A stretch of DNA of 64,000 nt from Acidobacteriota bacterium. Lineage in GTDB: Bacteria > Acidobacteriota > Blastocatellia > Pyrinomonadales > Pyrinomonadaceae. Of this stretch, positions 44,610-52,892 are shown piece by piece (position 1 is the first letter of the stretch; each line of letters starts with the position of its first letter). The notes under the pieces are model-generated. The model ran no database searches. It had not been told where the DNA came from and saw nothing but the letters and a program-made list of their open reading frames with translations. Made by a program: the position numbers and the translations under genes. The DNA is taken from NCBI GenBank assembly GCA_019639195.1, contig JAHBSI010000003.1, positions 62,001 to 126,000 on the forward strand, given 5' to 3'.

Positions 44610-46151
44610 CTAAGCGGCGGCGAGTGCGGGCTCGGTCGCGATGTTCGTTGCGGGTGCATTTGCGGGCTCCGTACTGTAGATCCGCCTGAAGGCGACCGCA
44701 TAGGCGATGCCGTAATAGATGAACCAGTTATAGGCGACCGAGGCGAAAAAGCTTGAGACCATATAGCCGACGATGCTCGCCTGGAGGCCGATTGACAGAT
44801 AGTAGAACCAATCAAGACGGCCCTGAGCGAACAAAGTGCGTTCTATTGCCGAAAGTTTGCGGAGCGGGCTGATGATAAATACAAGATAAGCGATCAGCCC
44901 AAGCACACCGATCTCGCTTGAAACCTGCGTGTACGCGTTATGCGTCTGGTGATCGTGAATTCCGACGATCGGAAAATTTCCGATACCGATGCCCCAGGGA
45001 TTACGAAGCGTCACGAGCAGCGACCGATCAAGCAACTCTCGCCGCTGATTGCTTGATCCGACGGGATCGAGCCCCGGAATGAAGATCGAAAGCATTCGCA
45101 GTCCGTAATTTCCCGGCGCCGCAACCATCATAATTCCGCCGACAACGATCGAAGCGATAGAGACCTTTGCACGCTGTTTGCGCCCGAGCTTCCAAACAAG
45201 GACGAGAGCACTCGCGAAGAAACCCAGGAAACCTCCTCGCGAGAAAGTCACCATATTCGCCGAGATAAAGAGGATCGTGATCGCAAGGTAAACGGCTCTC
45301 ATCGCCTTTGATCTTGCACCGAGAGCAAGGCAGAGAACTATTGGCGTCATCATCACGAAATGAAGCGCCATATCGTTCGGATTGCCAAAAAGGCCGCCAA
45401 CGTCAACCGCAACACGATAATCCTCAACGGCGAACTTGCCTTCAGAGTAGAGCCGCAACGCCGTGTAGCCAAGGAAAATGCCGATGCCGATACTCAGCCA
45501 AAGAAGAGCCATCAAGCGGCGTCGTGTTCGGACGACATTCACGAGGACGATAAAGATCAGTACGGCCTTGATGAACGGATCATTAAAGGTGTCCCACGCC
45601 ATCTTTGGGTCCTTGGCGAGCGGGATACTGAAGAACGCCAATGCGGTCAGGGCGAGGATCGCTTTGATCTCGGCTGTGAGGATCGTTGCGTTCCCCTCGG
45701 TCGCAAGCTGTGTCGGCAAATAAATGAGGAGCGTCGCGAGTGCAAAATAGAAAGCCGTTGCCGAGAGAAAGCCGAGTCCCGGCACGAGTTCATACGGTCG
45801 AAAGAGCACAAGGACCGAAAATAGATACAGGCCAATATATGTCAGGCTGTGGCCGTTGCGAACAAGCCAATTGTCGGCTGAGAGAGCTTTTTGATCGAGT
45901 TCGGCCCGCGAAGGTTTTTGGCCCTTGATCCGATGGCTGGTATCAGTTGCCCGAACGCTCGCGAATTGTTGTGCTGGTGCAGAGCCATCTTTTTCGACCG
46001 CCGTTTCCGGAACGAGCGAGAAACTATCTTCGGGCACAACGGGCTTCTTTGGCGACCCCGCGGAGGTAAGCGGTTCAATATCGGCCCGCCGGCTCGACCT
46101 ATTGCGGCCGCCGGATAATGCTGAGTATTCCTTTTTGCTAAATGCCTGCAC
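44610..46151 (-). CDS. O-antigen ligase / Wzy-type polymerase family protein
   Basis: 513 aa from a GTG at 46151; no good ribosome site is visible, so the exact start is uncertain. The first 95 residues are hydrophilic. About 11 helices follow, with the Wzy_C/WaaL signature HDHQTHNAYTQVSSEIGVLG (about 406-425) in a periplasmic loop next to RRELLDRSLLVTLRNPWGIG. It would polymerise or ligate repeat units delivered by the flippase. It is the first polysaccharide gene after the sigma-like regulator, 79 nt away. Confidence 0.85.
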   Translation of the reverse strand: MQAFSKKEYSALSGGRNRSSRRADIEPLTSAGSPKKPVVPEDSFSLVPETAVEKDGSAPAQQFASVRATDTSHRIKGQKPSRAELDQKALSADNWLVRNGHSLTYIGLYLFSVLVLFRPYELVPGLGFLSATAFYFALATLLIYLPTQLATEGNATILTAEIKAILALTALAFFSIPLAKDPKMAWDTFNDPFIKAVLIFIVLVNVVRTRRRLMALLWLSIGIGIFLGYTALRLYSEGKFAVEDYRVAVDVGGLFGNPNDMALHFVMMTPIVLCLALGARSKAMRAVYLAITILFISANMVTFSRGGFLGFFASALVLVWKLGRKQRAKVSIASIVVGGIMMVAAPGNYGLRMLSIFIPGLDPVGSSNQRRELLDRSLLVTLRNPWGIGIGNFPIVGIHDHQTHNAYTQVSSEIGVLGLIAYLVFIISPLRKLSAIERTLFAQGRLDWFYYLSIGLQASIVGYMVSSFFASVAYNWFIYYGIAYAVAFRRIYSTEPANAPATNIATEPALAAA

Positions 46152-46230
46152 AGCGACGAATAAGAAAAGACCCGAAACAATCCTAAATAAATACGGATTG
46201 CCGGGTCATTTCCACGTCTTTTGCGTTTTA

Positions 46231-47379
46231 TCAGGCCGCGACCTCTTCGCGTTCGATAGTCACCATCGATCGAACACGGCTTTTTAGTGCTTTTTCAAAC
46301 TGCCGGGCTTCATTAACGCTTCCGAAGCTCAGCTGCTGAAGGTTTGATTCGATCCTCTTTCGATAGTCTGACACGAGAGAGTCAGAGACACCGAGCATCT
46401 CAGCGACCTCGAGTTGCGTGCCGCTGTCGCCGATCAGATAGCAATGCCAAAGCACGTTGATCATTCGGTCATACTGCTTCTCTTTGCCTCGAACCGACTT
46501 GCTGAGCGTTGCAAGGAAATCATCGACAAATCCGATCGCCTCACGTTCGCCCTCGCTCTTGAGCAGGTCGTCCTCAGGTGTCCCGCGGTGGTCCGTGAAC
46601 TCGAAGTGCATTCGGTCATCATCGTCGTCCGCCGGCCCTCCGACAGGGACAAGGTGAATGTCCATTATCGGGAGCCGAGACATCACGAACGACCGAAGAC
46701 TGCGGACATCTACGGGCGAATCGACGGCCTTAAATACCCTGACGATCAGCTTTTCCAGCTCGACATTGCTGATGACGATCTGTGCGTCGCCGGTGCAGCC
46801 GACCATACGCGTGTCGCGTGCTTTGAACGAAACCGCTTTAACACGCTCGTCCATTTCCTGGACGTCACGGCGTGATTTTTCAACTTTCCAATCGGCAAGG
46901 CCGTAAAGCCTGTCCGCGAGCCGCCGATGAGCATCGGGATTACCGACGTTGTCAAAACGCTTGAATGTCGGGCTCGATTGGATCAGGGTTGAGATACGGC
47001 GGGCAAGCCGATAGCTCTCCGGATACCGTTTTCGCAGCTCGGCCGTGAGCATATTCGTAAGCTCGATCTGGCTGATCTCGGCCTCGATCTCGGCGTCCGT
47101 CATTCCAGTGTCGAGATAGTGCTGGAATCGTTCCTTACTGAGCAAAGCTACAAAAAGCTCTTGAGTAAGGTCGGTGTATGCGTTGTATTTGCCCTCTTCA
47201 ACGAGGAAGCCGGCACGTTTTGATGCTCTAACAAGCGGATGTGACGAGACTATGCGATGGAGTTCGGTCCAGATCTGATTGACATCAGAATTCTTCAGGC
47301 TGTCGGTCCACTTGCCGACCTTGACCTGCTTGTTCTGGATCGATCGCGGGAGTCTTTCCTTCGTCTTGAGATCGCTCAT
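46231..47379 (-). CDS. Sigma-factor-like HTH protein (putative regulator of the polysaccharide locus)
   Basis: 382 aa. The C-terminal segment TQLEVAEMLGVSDSLVSDYR (about 320-339) is a helix-turn-helix of the sigma-70 region 4 type. The N-terminal part YNAYTDLTQELFVALL and ELTNMLTAELRKRYPESYRLARRI resembles region 2 helices in spacing and amphipathicity. The middle (about 150-280) is specific to this protein and includes an acidic stretch DDDDD. No core sigma signature is strong enough to name an ECF group. Upstream of and co-directional with the polysaccharide genes; divergent across 520 bp from a small HxxxCxxC protein. Confidence 0.6.
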   Translation of the reverse strand: MSDLKTKERLPRSIQNKQVKVGKWTDSLKNSDVNQIWTELHRIVSSHPLVRASKRAGFLVEEGKYNAYTDLTQELFVALLSKERFQHYLDTGMTDAEIEAEISQIELTNMLTAELRKRYPESYRLARRISTLIQSSPTFKRFDNVGNPDAHRRLADRLYGLADWKVEKSRRDVQEMDERVKAVSFKARDTRMVGCTGDAQIVISNVELEKLIVRVFKAVDSPVDVRSLRSFVMSRLPIMDIHLVPVGGPADDDDDRMHFEFTDHRGTPEDDLLKSEGEREAIGFVDDFLATLSKSVRGKEKQYDRMINVLWHCYLIGDSGTQLEVAEMLGVSDSLVSDYRKRIESNLQQLSFGSVNEARQFEKALKSRVRSMVTIEREEVAA

Positions 47380-47899
47380 AACCCTAAAATTGTTCTCTTC
47401 GTCCTAATATGAATGGCCGTTATAGTCATAAGCCGAGAATCGGAGAAAGCTTCTCCACGCCATGCTCGTTACACACGGCAACTCCCAAAAGGGCAGACTT
47501 ATTGGCCTAATTGAAGCAATGGTAGAAAGATGCTGGTGGGATCAACTGCCGAGCTGCTTGAGGTCGATCCTAAAGGCAGTGGGTGAGATGATTACCAATC
47601 TCACTACCTACATTTAAGATAATAGCAGTTCAGGCACAAATGAGCAACAAGTTTTTACACCCTTGAATATTCTTTATCCCATCGAGTTGATGCGATTGGC
47701 GAAACATGCGGCAACCAATCAAAACGGCGTTTTGCATTGAATTTTCTTGCATTTGGTCGGTAAGTTTTTTGGGAACTTGGCCGCATTACAGATTTATTTT
47801 TAACATAAGGGTAGTTTTTCTGCGGTTCGCTAAGGCGACTGAGGAGTGGAAAACCGCCCGATCAATATTAGACAATCTTTAAGAATCTTGCAGATCTCG
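47380..47899. promoter_or_regulatory. 520-bp gene-free divergent region with dyads
   Basis: AT-richer than the surroundings and without a plausible gene. Perfect dyad GTGAGAT-8 nt-ATCTCAC at 47583-47604. A second dyad, GATTGG ... CCAATC, lies at about 47692-47719. Two TTGCATT words 15 bp apart lie at about 47733-47754. These are candidate regulatory sites for the two divergent genes. No convincing -35/-10 pair stands out. Confidence 0.4.
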
Positions 47900-48196
47900 A
47901 TGGCCAACTTTGCCAAGAACGAAAAATGTCCCACCTCAGCTGACCTTCTTGCTTTCCAGTTAGGCGATCTTGAGTTCAATGTCGGGACCCGGCTGCGGGA
48001 GCATATGGCGGAATGTGAATTCTGCTCTGCTGAATTTGAGTTCTACTCGCGATACCCGATGGATCTCGACGAAGAAGCGGCGGCTCCCGAGGCGATACCC
48101 GAGCCTCTTCTACAACTGGCCGAAGCTCTTTTACATCACAACGCGGCTCCGGTCTCGCTGGATAAGCTTCTAAAGGGAAGAGGCCGAATCAATTAG
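47900..48196 (+). CDS. Small HxxxCxxC protein, zf-HC2 anti-sigma-like
   Basis: 98 aa from the ATG at 47900; a GTG at 47846 would add 18 residues but sits directly on its GAGGAG. The segment CPTSADLLAFQLGDL leads into LREHMAECEFCSAEFEFY, where His and two Cys (HxxxCxxC) plus the earlier Cys make the zinc site of zf-HC2 anti-sigma factors. Classical members have a transmembrane helix after this domain; here an acidic, Pro-rich tail follows and none is present, so it would be soluble. Divergent from the sigma-like gene, its likely partner by position. Confidence 0.65.
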   Translation: MANFAKNEKCPTSADLLAFQLGDLEFNVGTRLREHMAECEFCSAEFEFYSRYPMDLDEEAAAPEAIPEPLLQLAEALLHHNAAPVSLDKLLKGRGRIN

Positions 48197-48360
48197 CGTA
48201 AACCCTCGCAAACCTCATAACCCGCACGCAAAGATACTCTTGCCGGTATCTCGAGCAATATTAGCCGACCACCAAGACGTTTTGTAATATCTTCGAATCG
48301 AAGGGCCTTTCAGTGCGCTCTTGGAGGGACCTGCTAACCGCTGGACCGCAGCTGTAAGGG

Positions 48361-50583
48361 CTAGTTTGCAAGTCGAAGAGGCGAGATATTAGCGGCCTGC
48401 GGAACCGGACGAGGAGCTTGTGGCAGGAAGTGCTGCCAATTTCCTTGGTCTGTCAGCAGCGTTTCAATGTCCGAAACCTTGAGAGGTTTTGAGAACAGAT
48501 AGCCCTGGCCGTATTCGCATTTGAGTATGCGAAGTTGATGGAACTGGTGTATGCTTTCGATCCCTTCGGCAACGACCTTCAAGCGAAGGGCCTTGGCGAG
48601 TGCGATCACGGTCCGCACGATCTCGCCGTTCTCCGAATTATCTTCCATTGCGCTTACAAAGGAGCGGTCAACCTTGAGAAGGTCGATTGGGAAGCGATGG
48701 AGATAGCTAAGGCTTGAATATCCGGTACCAAAATCGTCGATGCTTACCTGGACGCCGGTTTCTTTGATCTGAGTGAGCATCTGGATCGCCTTTTCGGCGT
48801 TTTCCATGATCGCGCTCTCAGTAAGTTCCAGCTTCAGGCTCGCTGGATCGAGGCCGGAAGCGGCCAGCACGCTCTTTATCTGAGAAACTAGCAACGGATC
48901 GGCAAAGTGCTTTCCTGACAGATTGACCGCGATCGAGAGCGGGACTTCAGTCGGGAAGCGTAGTTGCCACTCTTTGACCTGTTTGCAAGCAGATTCAAGG
49001 ATCTGCACGGTCATCGGGATGATCAGGCCTGTGCTCTCTGAGATCGGGATGAACTCATTTGGCGGAATCAGGCCGCGTTGCGGATGGTTCCATCGCACGA
49101 GGGCTTCGAAGCCAACAAGCTTGGCAGCTTCAAGGCCGACGATGGGCTGATAGTGGAGCTCGAATTCATTCCGCTCGATCGCATAACGAAGATCGGTCTC
49201 AAGCTGAAGTCTGGTGACCGCCCGAACGTGCATCTTCTGGTCAAAGATCACATGTTTTACGTTCGAGTCCTTTGCGCAATACATGGCGATATCGGCATCG
49301 CGTAAAAGGTCTTCGGCTTCGGCATATTTCGAATTGCCAAAAGCGATGCCAACACGCACATCCGTAAAAACTTGACGTTCGTCGAGCGTGTACGGTTCGG
49401 AGATCCGAGCCGACAGGCGTTTTGCGAAGGCAGCGGCCTCGTCTTTTTCCAGGAGGTCCGTAAGGATGACACCGAATTTGTCGCCCGAGAATCTTGCCGC
49501 AAGGTCGGTCTCCCGCACCATTTCTGCAAGTCTTGCTCCGACGTTCTTGATAAGACGATCGCCAAGCGAATGACCAAGGCTCTCGTTTATCGTCTTGAAT
49601 CTATAGAGGTCGAGCAACAATATCGCAAACCTAAACTCTCCGGTCTCGATACTACTCGCCAGCAGTTCCTTCAATCGGTCGATAAAGAAGTTTCGGTTTG
49701 GTAGGCCGGTGAGGGCGTCGTGAAATGCGGCATGGCGAAACTGCTCGTGGCTTTCCTGCAATGCCGAGGCCGTCCGCTGCAGTTCGTCAACATAATGCTC
49801 AAGCTCGGTAACGTGCTTTTCGGCGAGCTCATATCGTTCGCGCTGTTCTCGATGGGCGATCTCTGCGGACCGGCGTGCATCGGCAACAAAATGCCGAAAG
49901 GTCAAGAAAACCAAGGCGAAAAGACCGAAGACCCCGGCAACCAGATATAGGTTCAGGTGAGTCACGGCCTGGAGGATAACCCCCGCGACCATTCCGCCTA
50001 TCAAGTTGAGAACGACCGCTTCAGCGAGATTCCTCTTCGAGTGGTGCCATATACTTTTGCCCGTTTTTATCGCCGCAAATATAGAGACCGTAGTCGAATT
50101 GATCACGAAAATGGTCAAAGATATCGTCAACAGTAGCCAAACGAGGCTCGTAAGGTCATTTCGAGCAACGATCTGGTCGAGCGGGCCAAAAGCAAGGATC
50201 GCCACCTGATAGGCCGCGAAAACGGCTATCGGGGCGGCAACAACATTGACCGCAATGGTCTTGAGTCGGATCTCTGTACCCCGTAGCTTTAGATTCAACG
50301 ACGCAGCTGCCGCCTCGACAAGAACAAGTAGGATCGTCAAGCTCCCGCCGTATAAGATCAACGAGAGGATGATAAGGGCATCTGAGATCGTAATGTGAAC
50401 GTTTGTGCGCGGGAGTTGGAGCCTCAGCCAACAGCTGGAGAATATCGTCAGCAAACCCAAGGCCGCGAATCCTGCGTCAAAACGCAAAAGCGGGCCATTC
50501 AGCATAGCCCATCCCACAGCAAATGCGGCGAAAGGTATTAGAGTAGCCAAGTAGAGGTTTATGAGCTTGTCCTGCTTTTCCAT
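48361..50583 (-). CDS. Membrane GGDEF-EAL protein with degenerate GGDEF motif
   Basis: 740 aa. About eight hydrophobic helices occupy residues 1-235 (MASE-like), then a coiled coil (about 240-280), a GGDEF-type domain and an EAL domain. The GGDEF signature reads SGDKF (366-370), so cyclase activity is unlikely and the domain may bind GTP as a regulator. The EAL domain keeps EALVRW (493), LKLELTES, DDFGTGYSSL and VVAEGIES and is probably an active c-di-GMP phosphodiesterase. It shares layout with the protein at 7856-10351 but lacks the PAS domain. Located beside the polysaccharide regulators, a process often controlled by c-di-GMP. Confidence 0.9.
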   Translation of the reverse strand: MEKQDKLINLYLATLIPFAAFAVGWAMLNGPLLRFDAGFAALGLLTIFSSCWLRLQLPRTNVHITISDALIILSLILYGGSLTILLVLVEAAAASLNLKLRGTEIRLKTIAVNVVAAPIAVFAAYQVAILAFGPLDQIVARNDLTSLVWLLLTISLTIFVINSTTVSIFAAIKTGKSIWHHSKRNLAEAVVLNLIGGMVAGVILQAVTHLNLYLVAGVFGLFALVFLTFRHFVADARRSAEIAHREQRERYELAEKHVTELEHYVDELQRTASALQESHEQFRHAAFHDALTGLPNRNFFIDRLKELLASSIETGEFRFAILLLDLYRFKTINESLGHSLGDRLIKNVGARLAEMVRETDLAARFSGDKFGVILTDLLEKDEAAAFAKRLSARISEPYTLDERQVFTDVRVGIAFGNSKYAEAEDLLRDADIAMYCAKDSNVKHVIFDQKMHVRAVTRLQLETDLRYAIERNEFELHYQPIVGLEAAKLVGFEALVRWNHPQRGLIPPNEFIPISESTGLIIPMTVQILESACKQVKEWQLRFPTEVPLSIAVNLSGKHFADPLLVSQIKSVLAASGLDPASLKLELTESAIMENAEKAIQMLTQIKETGVQVSIDDFGTGYSSLSYLHRFPIDLLKVDRSFVSAMEDNSENGEIVRTVIALAKALRLKVVAEGIESIHQFHQLRILKCEYGQGYLFSKPLKVSDIETLLTDQGNWQHFLPQAPRPVPQAANISPLRLAN

Positions 50584-50840
50584 TGACCGAGAAGAGGCAG
50601 CGAGAAAACGAAAACTAAAGGGGTATCGACTGCTTGGATGGAGGGAACTCCGTAGGTCTCACGGCGTCTCTGACAGATCGCTCGTCTTAAAAAGAGTAAT
50701 GGAAAAAGAGCGTAAAATCAATAAAAAAATAAAGGCTGTCGCGGTTTCTATTAATTTTTGCCTATCTTGTCACAACCTGGGTCTTGGCGGTGTATTCGAT
50801 TCAGGAAGATAAATCTCAAACCGAACTGGTTAGGTGATCT

Positions 50841-52754
50841 ATGACTTGGCTATACACAATATTATTTTCGGGGTTGCTTTTCGCATCACAGCCTGGTGCT
50901 GTTGCAAGGCCGGCTATTAGCTCACCGCAAGTCGAGGTGTCTGAGTCGCGATCTGGGGACATTACCGAGAGGCTTGATAAAAGCTACCCATTGACAGCGG
51001 AAGGCCAAGTTTCGATCTCGAACACAAACGGCCGGATCGAACTTGAGGCGTGGGATAAAGAAGAGGCCGCACTTGTTGTGGAGAAAACGGGTCCTAGCAA
51101 GGAGATCCTCGATTCCGTCAAGGTGCTGATAGATTCAGATAACAACCGGTTTAGACTCCGAACCGAGAATCAGGATTGGTCCCGCGGCGGGACGGACGCA
51201 AAGAAGCAGGTTAAGGTCGTTATTAAGATGAAGTTGCCGCGGCGGGCGGTGCTGGGCGAGATCGAGAGCGTTAACGGCGACATCACGATAGCTGGGTTTG
51301 CTAACTCCGTCGAGGTCTCACTCGTTAACGGCGGCGTGACGCTTAGCGGGTTGCAGGGCAGGCTCGTCGCTTCGACCGTAAACGGCCCGATAACTGCTGA
51401 CTATGACCGCTTGGAGTCCCAGACCCGGATAAAGCTATCTAGTGTAAACGGACCTCTGAAGCTGAATATTCCGACGGATTCAGATGCAACTCTGAAATGC
51501 GAGACCTTAAACGGCGGCATTTCGACAGATTTTGGCCTGCAGGTAAAGAAAGCGAATTTTGTTGGTCACAGTCTTCACTCGAGGCTTGGTGCCGGAGCCA
51601 CCGACATCGAGCTTGAAAGCGTGAACGGCCCGCTATTCATCGGCCATCCGAACGATGGTCGGTCGCCTGCGCCGGCGGTAAATCTGCTGACCGAAAGCGG
51701 TGATGACGAGGCAATTGCAATTCGACCTCCTCGTGTTGATGTTGGAAAAGTTCCTGCGGAGGCCCAAAGGGCGATCGCGGAGGCAAAGCGAAGATCTGCT
51801 GAGGCTGTAAAGGCTGCCCTTCAAACGGCACAAGATGAGTCCGTTCGGGCGGCGATCGCGACCGGACCGATAGTTGATCGGTCGGTAAAGGCCGCTCTCG
51901 ATTCTGCTCGGGAACAGATAAAGGCGGCAGACATTGGCAAGGCCGCAGCGAAGGAAGCCAGGCGGGCTCTCCGTCTGGCGTCAAAAGATTGGCGGTTTGT
52001 GAACGGGTTCGGAAACGAACGCGTTTTTGGTGTGGACCCGGCTGTTAAGCGGCGTTCTAAGAGCTTTCCCGTTTCAGGGATGCCGAACGTCACGATCGAG
52101 GCACCGGGTTGTTCTGTTCATATTGTTGGGACCGACGAACCCACCGTTCGCTACACTCTTACCGCGATACGTCCTTCAGGCGATAAGTCGCCCGTAGAGG
52201 TCGAAGACTCGGCTGACTCGAATTCGGTTCAGATCAAGGTCTTCGGTGATCCGGATGAAACTTGGCGTACCCGTCTCGATGTTTTCGTCCCGAAGAAGGC
52301 CAATCTTAAGGTGACCAGCGATGGTGAACTGCGGATCGAAGGTGTTTCAGGTTCCCTTGATCTGAAAGGTGATGATTCGTCGATCACGCTTTACGATTCA
52401 AGCGGTAAGCTGTCAGCTGCCTCGGCGGCGGGCCGAATTCGTGTTGTCGGCTTTCGCGGAGATGTGAACGCCTCGACAGAGTCGGGAACGGTAGATCTTG
52501 ATGGTGATTTTGACCACCTCATTGCTCTTAGCGATCTCGGCGACATTTTGGTTACGGTCCCTGCGAACTTCTCGGGAAAGATCAATACAATTGAGAACAA
52601 CGTGCAGTTTGACGGGCTTTCGCCGGTCCGCATTGGTGGCGATGATGAAGAGCCGGTCATTTACAAGATAGGTGAAGGCCGCCACAGCTACTCGGTTCAA
52701 ACCGACGGGAATATCATGGTGCGATCCCTGGATAGTGTTATGGGTAGAAAGTGA
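50841..52754 (+). CDS. Secreted DUF4097-like beta-repeat protein
   Basis: 637 aa with a signal peptide (LYTILFSGLLFASQPGAVA). Residues 50-280 hold short beta repeats with the S-x-N-G core (ISNTNGRIELEAWD, ESVNGDITIAG, STVNGPITADY, SSVNGPLKL, ETLNGGIST, ESVNGPLFIG), as in DUF4097/DUF4098 adhesin-like beta-helical proteins. Residues 300-390 are Ala/Arg/Lys-rich and helical. A second beta repeat block follows to the end (VEVEDSADSNSVQI, LRIEGVSGSLDL). No membrane anchor. Probably a surface or periplasmic structural protein. A strong terminator follows it. Confidence 0.75.
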   Translation: MTWLYTILFSGLLFASQPGAVARPAISSPQVEVSESRSGDITERLDKSYPLTAEGQVSISNTNGRIELEAWDKEEAALVVEKTGPSKEILDSVKVLIDSDNNRFRLRTENQDWSRGGTDAKKQVKVVIKMKLPRRAVLGEIESVNGDITIAGFANSVEVSLVNGGVTLSGLQGRLVASTVNGPITADYDRLESQTRIKLSSVNGPLKLNIPTDSDATLKCETLNGGISTDFGLQVKKANFVGHSLHSRLGAGATDIELESVNGPLFIGHPNDGRSPAPAVNLLTESGDDEAIAIRPPRVDVGKVPAEAQRAIAEAKRRSAEAVKAALQTAQDESVRAAIATGPIVDRSVKAALDSAREQIKAADIGKAAAKEARRALRLASKDWRFVNGFGNERVFGVDPAVKRRSKSFPVSGMPNVTIEAPGCSVHIVGTDEPTVRYTLTAIRPSGDKSPVEVEDSADSNSVQIKVFGDPDETWRTRLDVFVPKKANLKVTSDGELRIEGVSGSLDLKGDDSSITLYDSSGKLSAASAAGRIRVVGFRGDVNASTESGTVDLDGDFDHLIALSDLGDILVTVPANFSGKINTIENNVQFDGLSPVRIGGDDEEPVIYKIGEGRHSYSVQTDGNIMVRSLDSVMGRK

Positions 52755-52775
52755 GGCAGAATAGAAACTTGGGCG

Positions 52776-52807
52776 AAAGGCGGACGTTTTGAGGGCGTTC
52801 GCCTTTT
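52776..52807 (+). terminator. Rho-independent terminator after the DUF4097-like gene
   Basis: AAAGGCGGACG at 52776-52786 pairs with CGTTCGCCTTT at 52796-52806 with one G-T pair, 9-nt loop, T-run following. Confidence 0.8.
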
Positions 52808-52892
52808 GCTATTTTGAAACATTGCCGGCTTACCTGGCGTTTAACCAAAAGTGTTGTCGCGTGATCCCGCCCGAGAATACCCCATTTTATAA

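Noticed and set aside
48197-48360. tRNA-like words (TTCGAATC and CTAACCGCTGGACCGC)
   Set aside because: No acceptor stem can be paired around them and the arms are in the wrong order; likely chance.
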